DNA of 24,623 nt from positions 1 through 24,623 of the IMG/VR virus record IMGVR_UViG_3300023301_000095; one strand, written 5' to 3'. The stretch's first letter is position 1, and every line of letters starts with the position of its first letter. Positions 10,844 to 21,300 of the stretch are shown in pieces. This DNA comes from a virus. The notes beneath the pieces were generated by a model. The model had not been told where the DNA came from. It ran no database searches and saw nothing but the letters and a program-made list of their open reading frames with translations. Made by a program: the position numbers and the translations under genes.

Positions 10844-13800
10844 ATGGGTGTATTTAAAAAAGAAGAGCCAGCACAGGAGCCAGTAGCCCCAAAAGCTAGC
10901 GCTAAGAAACCTACCAAAGGCAAGCCTTTCGGGAGCTCAAGACTTCCACAGCCAGCTGGTGCATCTTTCTTCTTCAACGCCCCAACTCCCGTTCCTTTTA
11001 ACTCCCCCCGCGCCCTTACGGCTGCTGCCTCGCAAGTAAAAATGAATGACAAGGCCGAGTTCGAGCAGTTTAAAGCACGTCGCTCGGCTTCTTCCTCCGC
11101 TTGGCAGGCTGAAGCTTGGGAGTACTACGACGCAATAGGCGAAATCAAATACGCCTTCAACTTAGTTGCATCCGTTGTCTCACGTATCCGCATCTTTGCG
11201 GCTGCAATTGACGACCCAAGCCAGTCTCCTGTTGCAGCGAGCGAAGCTAAGTCTGTTAGTCCAGAACTTGCCTCAGCTGCAGAACGAGCACTTTCCCGCC
11301 TCAACTCTGCTTATGGTGGACAGCCAGGTCTTTTGAAAGATGCTGCCCTCAATCTTGCCGTCACTGGCGAATGCTACCTAGTTCAGATGCCAGCCCGTAA
11401 AGGAACTGGAGAGCCCGAGTCATGGGACATCCGTTCCGTTGACGAAGTTGTAGCTGACGGTAGCGGAAACCTAACTGTTATTGGACGTCGCGAGCAGGCC
11501 GCAGGGCAGGGTGGCGGAAATAACTCAGGAGTTATCAACCTAGGCAAAAACGCTTTCGTTGGCCGTATCTGGCGCTCACATCCTCGCTACTCAGACGAGT
11601 CCGACTCAAGCCTGCGCGGTCTATTAGACATGTGCCTTGCTGAGGGCACTTTGGTGTACACACCTAAGGGCGCTGTGCCAATTGAAAGTGTCTCTGCAGG
11701 AGATTTAGTTTACTCTCGCAACCCAGACTCTGGAGAGCTAGTGCAGTCCATGGCTTCCCGCGTGTGGTCTACTGGTGTCAAGCCAGTCTACAAAGTGGCT
11801 TCTCGAGGCCGTTCAATTCGTGCCACGGGCAACCACCCTGTTCTTGTTCTGCGTGATTCAAACCCAGCCACTAAAAAGGGCGTTAGTGCTAAATACGAGC
11901 TTTCATACGTTCGTGTTGATGAGCTTTCTAAGGGGGACATGCTCATCTCTTTCGAGACCGCTGGGACCTCTAATCGACGTGGTGACTTGCCCATGCGAAG
12001 GAACAAGTCCGCTAAAGAGCTTCTTTCTTTAGACCAGCCTTTTGTTGTTTCCTCAGTTAAGTCAATTGTTCCTGACGGTGAAGCCACGGTTTGGGACATG
12101 ACGGTGCCTGACACGGAAAACTTTATTGCAGACGGTCTCGTAGTCCACAACTGTGCCGAGCTACTTTTGCTCAACCGTACTTTCCGTGCAACCGCTCGCT
12201 CACGCCTAAACGCTGGCGCTCTTTACTTGCCAGACGGTCTTTCCGTAGCTTCACAGGGCGACCCTGCAAACTACCCTTACGATTCTGAAGATGGAATTGG
12301 TGCTGGCTTCACAGCTGAGGAAGCAGAAGACGAGTTTGAAGAGCAGTTGATGGACGCGATGACCACGCCAATTCGTGACGAAGAGTCCGCATCTGCAGTT
12401 GTGCCCCTAATTATCCGTGGACCTGCCGAGCTTGGCAATGCTATCAAGCAGTTTAAGTTCGAGCGTTCTTTCGACCCAGCACTAGCTGAGCGCTCCGACC
12501 GCGTACTAGAGCGCATCTTGCAGGGTCTAGATGTCCCTAAGGATGTCATTACAGGTCTTGCCAACGTTAAATACTGCCTCTCTGAAGATACAGAAATCTT
12601 AACCAAGCGCGGTTGGCTAACTCACGATGAGCTCTCCTCTGAAGACGAGGTTCTTACACTCAACCGCACTACGGGGAATAGCGAATGGCAGACCCCCTCC
12701 GCGGTTAACGTTTTTGATGTCGATGAAACTGACCAGTTGCTGTCTATAGAGAGTGAATCACACTCTAGTTTGTCCACTATGAATCACGGTTGGCATGTTC
12801 GACGCCAGACAAGCGCCAACGGTCGCGCTGCCTACGATTGGGTCGACACAACTAGCGAACATCTTGCAGTGACCTCAAACGTGTTTATCCCTACTTCTGC
12901 TCCACACGGGGATGTTCCAATAGTTAAAAGTTACTCTGATGAGTTTGTTGAGCTAGTTGCTTGGTGGTATACCGAAGGGTACTTGCGAGAAACAGAGACT
13001 TCTGGAGTCTTTGATTCCTGTGTTAACAGAGATGATTGGGTGAAGGCCTTGTCGTCTCGCAGGAGCGAGCTTGGGCTGTCTCGACGAGAAGTAGTTCAGC
13101 GTATGGGTAAGCACGTAAACAACGCAAATGCTGCCAGTGGTCATATGATTCACATGGAGCGCTCTGGTGCCGTTTTGGTCAAAGACAGAATTGCTTTGGC
13201 ATCTGCTCTCGAGGTAGCTCCTGAAAATTTTGAAAAGTTCTTTACCCCTCGTAGACGCCCCGATTTGGGTGTGATTGCCCAATCTCTTGGTGTTTACCCC
13301 CAAAACGTAGAGCGGATTCGTAGGACTCTTACTGCAATGTGCGATGGCCACGGCATGAGCAACGGCGAGGCTCGTGGGCGCAGAGGAGAAAAGTGGTGGA
13401 CAGAGTCCGACACTAACTCTAACGGTATGGTGTATTTCAACATTAGTGATGCTTTGGTGAGCAAGATAAAAGAGGTTTGCCCTGGTAAGGAAAAAATAGT
13501 ATCCACCGAGTTCATTACTAAGCTTACTGCAAAGCAACTTGAGTTGTTTATTGACGTTTCTATTCTTGCCGATGGGCACGAACGCAAAGACGGTAGGAAG
13601 ATTATTACCCAAGGTGTCTCCGAAAGGTTGGATGCCATTGAGCTTGCTGTAATTTTGTCGGGTCGAACACCTATTAGGTCTGAGGGTGTCGGCATGGGGT
13701 TTAAGCCTGGACCTTTGTATAGATTGGCAATTAAGTCTCGTAATTCTGTTGCTGTTGCTAAAGCTTCTCGTGAGATTGTGTCTGTTGCTTCTGGAAAGGT

Positions 13801-14377
13801 TTGGTGTCCAACAACTCCAAATGGTTCTTGGATGGCACGTAGAAATGGTAAGGTTTTCTTTACTCTGAATAGCAATGCGTTGCAGATAGACGAAGCTCTT
13901 TACAAGGCCCACATTGAGCCTTTGATGCTTCTCATCGTTGACGCTCTAACAGTTGTCTACTTGCGTCCGTACTTGATTGCCAACGGTTACTCAGAGTCAG
14001 AAGTTTCTCGCATCACCGTTTGGTATGACCCTTCAGCCGTTTCTACACGTAACGACAGGGCAACCGATGCTGACGCAGGCTTTGACCGCGGAGCAGTGTC
14101 CTACGACACATGGAGACGTGCGCACGGCTTCTCGGACCAAGATGCGCCTACTCCTACAGAGCTTGCAATACGTATGCTTCAGGAGAAGGGCTCAATTACT
14201 CCAGAGCTCAGCGAAGCGATGCTTGGCGCTATTTCTCCAGATATTATGAACGCAGTTCGGAAAGCACAGCAAGGCCAGTCCGTTGCTCCGTTGCCAACTG
14301 ACGTTGAAGAGGTTTTGAAAAGAGCAGCCGCGGGGGATTCCGCGCCTGAAGGTGAAGAAGAAGAAGAAGCTAACTAA
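10844..14377 (+). CDS. portal protein with two in-frame inteins
   Basis: The start follows GAGGAG. Of 1,177 codons, residues 264-436 and 578-1009 are inteins, leaving a spliced portal of about 572 residues. Portal rings form the DNA gateway of the head and dock terminase. Extein signs are EAWEYYDAIGEIKYAFNLVA near residue 90, DAALNLAVTGECYLVQMP, the joined LLDM/CAELLLLN, RSRLNAGALYLPDGL, and the joined VKY/SNALQIDEALYKAHIEP followed by LLIVDALTVVYLRPYL. This matches the actinophage portal type. The N-terminus is P/A/K-rich and the C-terminus acidic. Both inteins must leave for a working portal, which would slow or gate head assembly. Gene order (portal, small head protein, giant fusion) is typical. 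Confidence 0.88.
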   Translation: MGVFKKEEPAQEPVAPKASAKKPTKGKPFGSSRLPQPAGASFFFNAPTPVPFNSPRALTAAASQVKMNDKAEFEQFKARRSASSSAWQAEAWEYYDAIGEIKYAFNLVASVVSRIRIFAAAIDDPSQSPVAASEAKSVSPELASAAERALSRLNSAYGGQPGLLKDAALNLAVTGECYLVQMPARKGTGEPESWDIRSVDEVVADGSGNLTVIGRREQAAGQGGGNNSGVINLGKNAFVGRIWRSHPRYSDESDSSLRGLLDMCLAEGTLVYTPKGAVPIESVSAGDLVYSRNPDSGELVQSMASRVWSTGVKPVYKVASRGRSIRATGNHPVLVLRDSNPATKKGVSAKYELSYVRVDELSKGDMLISFETAGTSNRRGDLPMRRNKSAKELLSLDQPFVVSSVKSIVPDGEATVWDMTVPDTENFIADGLVVHNCAELLLLNRTFRATARSRLNAGALYLPDGLSVASQGDPANYPYDSEDGIGAGFTAEEAEDEFEEQLMDAMTTPIRDEESASAVVPLIIRGPAELGNAIKQFKFERSFDPALAERSDRVLERILQGLDVPKDVITGLANVKYCLSEDTEILTKRGWLTHDELSSEDEVLTLNRTTGNSEWQTPSAVNVFDVDETDQLLSIESESHSSLSTMNHGWHVRRQTSANGRAAYDWVDTTSEHLAVTSNVFIPTSAPHGDVPIVKSYSDEFVELVAWWYTEGYLRETETSGVFDSCVNRDDWVKALSSRRSELGLSRREVVQRMGKHVNNANAASGHMIHMERSGAVLVKDRIALASALEVAPENFEKFFTPRRRPDLGVIAQSLGVYPQNVERIRRTLTAMCDGHGMSNGEARGRRGEKWWTESDTNSNGMVYFNISDALVSKIKEVCPGKEKIVSTEFITKLTAKQLELFIDVSILADGHERKDGRKIITQGVSERLDAIELAVILSGRTPIRSEGVGMGFKPGPLYRLAIKSRNSVAVAKASREIVSVASGKVWCPTTPNGSWMARRNGKVFFTLNSNALQIDEALYKAHIEPLMLLIVDALTVVYLRPYLIANGYSESEVSRITVWYDPSAVSTRNDRATDADAGFDRGAVSYDTWRRAHGFSDQDAPTPTELAIRMLQEKGSITPELSEAMLGAISPDIMNAVRKAQQGQSVAPLPTDVEEVLKRAAAGDSAPEGEEEEEAN
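11633..12151 (+). other. intein 1 in portal (mini-intein, 173 residues)
   Basis: It begins with Cys264 in CLAEGTLVYTPKGAVPIE, has the block B motif RATGNHPVLVL, and ends VWDMTVPDTENFIADGLVVH then Asn436, with Cys437 as the first downstream extein residue. The terminal His-Asn/Cys set is complete, so class 1 splicing should work. There is no room for a homing endonuclease, and a short polar insert (SNPATKKGVS, then TSNRRGDLPMRRNKS) takes its place. It interrupts a conserved helix of the portal. Confidence 0.92.
12575..13870 (+). other. intein 2 in portal with LAGLIDADG endonuclease and HTH
   Basis: It has 432 residues, beginning Cys578 (CLSEDTEILTKRGW) and ending GKVFFTLN at Asn1009, with Ser1010 following. 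Block B is STMNHGWHV. The two degenerate LAGLIDADG helices are ELVAWWYTEGYLRET (about 701-715) and ELFIDVSILADGHERKDG (about 900-917). Between them, at about 733-802, sits an XRE-like HTH (LSSRRSELGLSRREVVQRMG, then IHMERSG). The residue before the last Asn is Leu, not His, as in some inteins of this type. It is probably a homing-competent element, active or recently so. Confidence 0.9.
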
Positions 14378-14379
14378 CC

Positions 14380-15348
14380 ATGGAAAAAAGGGACGAGCTA
14401 GATAAGGGGCAACCCAACGTGCCTATGCCTCAACCAACTTCGTCAATTACCGTTTCTGATAAGAACAGCCTCATCCGTACTCTGTCGACTCTAGAGAATG
14501 AAGTTCACGAACTTCGCAAGAGCATAAGAGAAGAGAGCGAGTTTGCCGCTGAGGAAAGACCCCCAGCCCCTGAAGGCTCTCACTACATGCCAGATGGCAA
14601 ACTAATGAAGGATTCAGAGCATGACGACGAAGCTGCAGCTAAAAAGAAGCGCACTGCTGCCCAGACTCCTGCTCCTAAGGAAGACCAAGTAAAAGGCTCT
14701 TCAAAGAACAAAAAGGGCTCAGCTTCTGGTAGTAAGAAAATTACCTTCTCAAAGGCTGTAGAAAAAGCTCTTTCCAACAAGGTTGAGACCCACAACAAAA
14801 AAGCATCTAAGGGACGCCGCGCAACTCTTGGGATGCTAAAGGCTGTCTACCGCCGCGGGGCTGGGGCTTTCTCCACAAGCTACAGACCTGGACAGAACCG
14901 AAACTCTTGGGCACTAGCTCGCGTTAACGCGTTTCTCCGTTTGCTTTCCTCAGGTAAGCCCTCTAAGGCTGCTTACGTACAGGACAACGACCTACTTCCT
15001 GCTTCGCACCCAAAGTCCACCAAGAAAGACTCTTCTGCCGAGTCCTTGACCGCTGACGCTCAGGACCACTCCGAACTAGAACTTATAACGGCCTCTGCTT
15101 ACGCAGAAGCTGAGCTCGAAATCGAGCTGCCCGCAGAGAACACTTTTAAAACAGCACAGGAGGCAATTCTTGCTCTGACCGAGTTCTCAGATTTTGGCTA
15201 CGAGGCAGAAGAAGCTATCAAGGCAAGCTGGCTCCGTGCAGTACGAAACGGGGAAGACCCTTACGTAAGAGCGAAGCTTCTTTCAACTTTGACACACGAC
15301 AGCTTAGATTCGGATTTACTGCCAAGAGAGGGCTCTGAAGATGAGTAA
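14380..15348 (+). CDS. head-associated protein of unknown function
   Basis: The protein has 322 residues and starts two bases after the portal stop. The N-terminus has a short coiled coil (LIRTLSTLENEVHELRKSIR) and the motif PEGSHYMPDGKLMKDSEHDD. A lysine-rich disordered part follows (about 90-125). A conserved globular core at about 130-220 holds KVETHNKKA, MLKAVYRRGAGAFSTSYRPG, WALARVNAFLRLL and DNDLLPASHPKSTKK. Similar cores sit beside portal genes in other phages, with no known activity. The C-terminus is acidic. The motif DLLPASHPKSTKK reappears in the next protein. The stop overlaps the next start by eight bases, so production is coupled. A scaffold, head-completion or MuF-linked role is possible. 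Confidence 0.75.
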   Translation: MEKRDELDKGQPNVPMPQPTSSITVSDKNSLIRTLSTLENEVHELRKSIREESEFAAEERPPAPEGSHYMPDGKLMKDSEHDDEAAAKKKRTAAQTPAPKEDQVKGSSKNKKGSASGSKKITFSKAVEKALSNKVETHNKKASKGRRATLGMLKAVYRRGAGAFSTSYRPGQNRNSWALARVNAFLRLLSSGKPSKAAYVQDNDLLPASHPKSTKKDSSAESLTADAQDHSELELITASAYAEAELEIELPAENTFKTAQEAILALTEFSDFGYEAEEAIKASWLRAVRNGEDPYVRAKLLSTLTHDSLDSDLLPREGSEDE

Positions 15349-18300
15349 CCAATACCCTATTAAGCCAGCAACACACACGCTATCTTTCGACGGACAAAAT
15401 GCGAGTATCATTCGCGACACTCTTTCTTCTCTTGCAGAGCTAAACGAAGGTCACCGCGCATCCCGCCGCGTTACAACTGGTATGGCTAGAAAAGTTGTCA
15501 CACGCTCTCTTGCAAAAACTGCTGACCAGACCTACTCTCTTCGCCGCCACCGTGCCTTCTCCGACCTTTCAGACTTCGCGTCGCTTGCTCAGTTGGATAA
15601 GGGACTTACCGCAGCTGCCCACACTGACCTACTCCCTGTTTCTCATCCTCGGTCTACTCGCAAAAGTGCGATGGACTGGAAAGAACTTCGTAAGGCGCAA
15701 GCTCGTTGGTTTGCTGACGACTCTCGCGTTACTGACCCCCTCGTTGGGCCACTTCTCGCATCTGCCTTTACCGCTGAGCTAGGGAGCTCTGCCCACCAGT
15801 ACGCTGTTGCTCGTCTGAACGCAATGGGGCCAAGCCAAGTTCCTCTAGTTGCACTGGTTGCCGCATTTAAAATGGGTGGCAACAAAGGCTTCTGGCGCTT
15901 CCAGCTTCGAGATAGTGAAGGCAAGTTTGCCAACATGTTTGGCGGTCTCCGCAGACTAGTGCGCCGTATAAACGGAACCGTTTCGTGGCTTGCTGGTCGA
16001 GTTGTTTCGACCAACCCGAACAACAAAACTTTTATCCAAGAACTACCAGATGGCAGGCTAATTAGAACAGCAGCCTCTGCTGGTAAGTCTGTTAAGGCAA
16101 TTCTTCCCAATCAACAGGACGCTCAAGGATTTAGCAAGACTCCAGCCAAATCAGCAGCTGATAGCGATGTGGTTGACGAAGCAGACCTAGAATTTGTAGA
16201 CTCCCCTGACGGTTACGCAAAAGACCCTTCTTTCAAGCCTACGCAGGAAGACATTGACTACTACGGACCAAAGATTGACCTTGGAACTAAATTTGTTGAT
16301 GATAACGACAACTATGAAGTCCTAAAGTTTGACAACGGAGCCAACGTTGCCGCAAGAAACAAGTTTGAAGCCCAGCAGCAAAAAGAAGCTGAAGGTAACA
16401 ACGTTGTTGCTCTAGGCATGGCCGAAGACGGCGAGCTTGACCCAGCGCTGCCTGTTTATTTTGTTCGCCGTAAAGATGACAAAGATAAAGACTTTGCTGT
16501 TGCTCAGTCTTGGGCAGATGTTCAAGACTTTATCGCTAAAGACGAGGACCTTTACGAAGCAGGCGAGCCAGCTGACCCACAGCGTCCTTCACGCTCTGCT
16601 GGCCTTCTTGACCCAGAGCTTAAGGTTGGCGACAAGGTTAATACGGCTGACTTTGACGGCGAAGAAATTCCTGGAGACGAGAATGCTTCCAAGGCAAAGC
16701 AGAATGCTTACCAAAAGAAGCTAAAAAACTTTAAAGATGCAGGCGGCGAGTTTCCACTTGACCCAACCCGTAGTCACTTCATGCTGGAAGACGGCACTGT
16801 TGTTGACTCTGAGACAGGCCGCGTCCTTCGCGACTCTGTTGGAAACGCAAACCCAGACGCATGGTTGGATGATTTTGACGAGCAAGGAACTCAGAAAGAC
16901 GAGGAAGCCCCTGCTCCAGCCACAGACGACACCCCTGAGACTGAATCACCCTCTGCACCAGCTAACTACTATGAAATAGACACAAATGCCTCCTATGAGC
17001 CTCAGGGAGCTACTGAAGGCCAAGAGTCTGATGACTTTACCGATGACCCTGCTGCACTTTCAGAAGAATTCTCAGCTAAAGACCTAGTTAATGCTTTAAA
17101 TGAGGGCGTTGTTGGTTCCGATAGCGTTCCTGGCAATGGTTTTGGCTACTTGGAGTTCTCCGAGGGGGCTGAAATAGTTCCAGTTGAGGCTATCTACGAA
17201 GCTCTTAACGAAAAGGGCGAAGACGCTAAAGCCATTCTTGATGATATCTACAAAGTTGGCAACGGTGATTTAGGGACTAAGGTTCCTAAAGGGACAAAAG
17301 AAGCCCTAGGTGACGAGCTTCCTGAAGCAGCTAAGGCCGAGCCTACGGGTAAAAAGCTTCCTCCACTGATTGAGGGAATGACCAAAGATGAGCAGCAAGC
17401 ATTTTTGGATTCAGGCGAGTACAAGGCCTACCTACCAGAAAACAAAGCTTACTCAGACTCTGATGTTCCAGAGGGTTACTCAGCAATTGATGAAGCCTCT
17501 TTCAATGAAATTGAGGGCGACACTCCTCAAGATGCGCCTCAAGGCTTTTCTGTCAGCCCAGTTGACATTGCTAACGATTACAAAAACGAAGAACTTATCA
17601 AGGAGCTTCGCCGCTCTATAGAGCCAGGAAATGCAACTCCAGGTTATGGAATCTTGGGCATGGACACTCCTGAAGGGGAGCAGTACCTAGCAAACGTTCC
17701 AGCCGAGGCAATTCGTGACGCACTTCAGCTACAAGGCGTGGACACTGACGAGCTGATAGATGCTATCTACGCAGAAGGCTTAAAGGGGCAAAACTTTGAC
17801 GAGCCCACCAACGCTCAAATCCAAGACGCTATTGACGGCGAAAACGTTGAAGAAGTAGAAGCTACCCCCGAAGAAACTCCAGTAGCAGACCTTCCAGTTG
17901 CTGAAGAACCAGTGGCCGCCGCTGAGGCAGTAACAGTTACGCCAGGAATCTCAACAGGCGAGCCTGATGGGCCATCTCTACTAAGCGCCAGTGCCGAGAA
18001 CCTTAAAGCAGGAGACATTACGTTCTCTGACAACTTTGTAATTGAGAATGTATTCTCCGACGCTGACTCCGAGGCACAGAAGCCAGGAAGCGTTTGGGTT
18101 GAGGGATACTACCCTGGACACCAGACTCAGAAGACTAAGCTCTGGAACAAAAATGTTCAGATTAAAGTTTTTCGCAATGTAGAGGCTCCTGCAAAGGGAG
18201 ACCTCCCAGTTTTATCTAAGCCAAAGCCAAGAGAATTTGACCCCGAAGGCAAAATCTTTGAGGACAAGAATTTAGGAGTCTATGTTCCTAAGGACGCAGA

Positions 18301-21300
18301 AGCTCGTAGCAAATTTCTTGATGCCCTAGACGAGTACAACAAAAACCTAGCGCAAGCTCAAAACCTATGGACCGAACCCGACATCCAGACTCTTGCTGTG
18401 TGGCAGACCGAGGAAGTTGCCTCACCGTTTAGCCCAGCAAACCCCGTTGGTGTAACCACGGTTAAGGCTACAGAAGTGAAAGCTGGAGACGTCACTTTCA
18501 AAAAAGAGTGGGGTTCTGATTTTTACGAATACTTCATTATTGAAGGCGTAGAAGAAGTAGACGGAAAGGCTGTTGTTAAGGGTTACTACCCTGGACACGT
18601 TTCGCAGACAAAAGAGTGGAACGCCACTACTGAGATTACGGTAATGCGCGGTGCCTCTAACTTGCCAGCTCCTGGAGAAAAGCCAGCGCTTTCACGCCCA
18701 GACAAGACTGACCCAGATTTAGTAGAGAAGAAAGCCGCATTCAAGGAAGCAAAGAAGCTCTCCGCAGAAGGCTTTACTCCTCCAATTGACCCAGACTCCG
18801 TTTCAACTGCTCAAACAGGAGCCACCGACAAGCCTAAGAAAAAGACTCCTTCTAAGCCAAAGCCTCCTGCCTTTCCAGCATTCTCTGGGGATAGGCTCAA
18901 GCAGATTGAAATTGAAGCAGCTGGCGACCCTACAAAGTTCCTAGAGCTTCTAGAAAAAGAAGAGATAATCTATCTCGACTTCGAGACTGCAGCTGACGGT
19001 GCATTTGACAGCCAGACACCTATTCAAGTTGCATGGACCAAAATCAAAGATGGTGTGGCAACCGCCACTGGCGCTTACTGGATGAACCCAGAAGTACCAC
19101 TTGGAGACTTTTACAAGAACGCCGACCCAGACGAGACCCTAAAAGACCCTTCTGGTAAGCCAGTTTCTAATGAGTTCTTGGCAGGGCAGCCTTCTCTAGA
19201 AGAGCAGATGGCAAAGCTTCTTGAAAAAATTGGCCCTGACACAATTGTTTTAGCTCACAACATGCCGTTTGATGGTGGCATTATGAAGCGCTTCGCTCAG
19301 AAGTTCAACCTTCAGTACAATCCAGGTGGGGAGATAGATACGTTATCCCTAGCCCGTCTTGTTATTGACGGAGGTTTCAATGCACACAAGCTTCAAAACG
19401 TTGCAAGCCGCTACGGAATTGTGCCTAACGGTAGTTGGCACGATGCAGTAACTGACAGCGATGTACTACCTTCAATTCTAAAAAACCTTATGCAGGAGAT
19501 GGCCAAGACCAAGCAAGGAATTTCAGCTCTTGACGTTGACGCTAACATGCAAAAGTACGAAGAAACCCTTGTAGAGTTCAAAGCAGCTCAGGGTAAAAAG
19601 GACCTCGCTGACACAAGCCTTCCTGTCTCTAAAATCGTTAAAGATACTTTTGGTGGCGACGCTAAGGTCTCTACAGTTGACGAAATTGTAAAGACAATGC
19701 CTAAGGTTCGTCCAACTTCTGACGAGGCTACTTCTGCTACAACCGCAGCTAAGGTTGATTTAGGAGACGGCGACCTAGAAATTGAATCCGTACTAGGCAA
19801 CCTTGTCTCAAATAACTGGGTAAATGACAACGAGAACACCACATCGCTTGGCAAAGTACCTATTGAGCAGTGGCAGGTAGGAGACTTCCTTCGCGCTCCA
19901 TCAGGTGGCTGGTTTGAAGTCCTCGAGGTTGTTGAGGACCCAGCTGACTCAAACAACGTGTTTGTAAGACGTCGTTTGCTTGTAAATGGCGAAGAGTACG
20001 GCATGAATAACTCTTGGGTAAAGTTCCAGGCTTACGAGATTCGACGCCGCAACGGTGAAGTTGAAGCTCCTGTTATTGAAGAAGCAGCTCCTAATGTCGA
20101 CACGGAAACTACCATTGAGAAGTGGCAGACCTACGACATTAAGCAAGATGCTGACGGTGTCTACTATGCTGACGGAATCTCTGGCTCTGATGTTCAGAAG
20201 CTACGAAATGGTCTGATAACTCCCCCTCAGTTGCCGTTCTTTGCTCCGATGGGTGGCGGCAATAGCCCTGACCAAGGTGATGGCTACTTCTTCTCTGCTA
20301 ACGGAAAACGTTTCTGGGGCAAGTTTGGTGCAGCGGGCGCTCTAGTTCGCCGTAAAAACAACGAAGGCGTCTTTGAGTACTTCCTAGCAAAGCGTTCCTC
20401 AAGTCTCTCGCAAGGTGGCGGAAAGTGGGGGTACCCAGGTGGTGCTCATAAAGACAAGGGCGACTCCGAAGAAAATAACGGTATCATCACTGCAATCAAT
20501 GAATTCGAAGAAGAAGTTGATGGCGACTTAAGCCCAAACTCTGTTGTTCCAGTAGGTCAGTTTGATAATCAAGTTGCTCCTGACTGGACGTACAATACAC
20601 ACCTATTTGAAGTAGGACCAGGCCAGCTAAACGACCTATCGCTAAAAGACGGAGAAAACTCTGAGATTGGTTGGTTCACTGCTGACCAAATCAGCAAGAT
20701 GGCTTCTCAAGGCACTCTTCAAGACAACTTTGCGGACACCGCAGATGTCATCTTGGGCCTTGCGCTCGACGAGCCTACGGCAACTGAGCCCGATGAAATT
20801 TCTATCCCTGAGGTACAGAGCGGCTCATTGGGCCAAGTATTTGATACGTCCAAGTGGAAAAAGGTAGCAGGACAAGCTGGGTCAAACCAAGGCGCGTTCT
20901 ATGTTGACCCAGACAGTGGGCAACAGTATTACGTTAAGACTCCTAAAAGTGATGCACATGCAGCAAACGAAGTTCTTGCTTCTGCGCTCTATGAAGAGGC
21001 TGGTCTGAATATTGGTCGTGCCTACATTGGGAAAAACAAGGCTGGGAAAATGGTTATAGTTTCTCCTGTCATAGATAACGTAGACGGAGAGCTGAACAAG
21101 TTCCCAAATAACTCCGAAATTCTAGACCAGATTAAGAAGGGCTTTGCAGTTGACGCATGGCTAGCCAACTTTGATGTTATCGGGCTCAACAAAGACAACA
21201 TTCTTGTAGATAAAAGCGGAAAAGCTTTCCGAATTGACGCTGGCGGAGCCCTACTCTTCCGTGCTCAGGGTGAAGACAAGTCTGCTTTTATGGACGACAA

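Noticed and set aside
11775-12174. Alternative frames on both strands inside portal intein 1
   Set aside because: They overlap a well-defined intein and show no domain or start signal.
12953-13912. A 319-codon antisense frame over portal intein 2
   Set aside because: It lies opposite a clear intein sequence, has no ribosome site or promoter, and its protein is low in known features. It is an effect of codon use on the other strand.
15495-17621. Several short plus-strand frames inside the giant gene (15495, 16437, 16737, 17388)
   Set aside because: They are out of frame with a continuous protein that has recognisable domains, and their sequences are low-complexity (L/T/K-rich).
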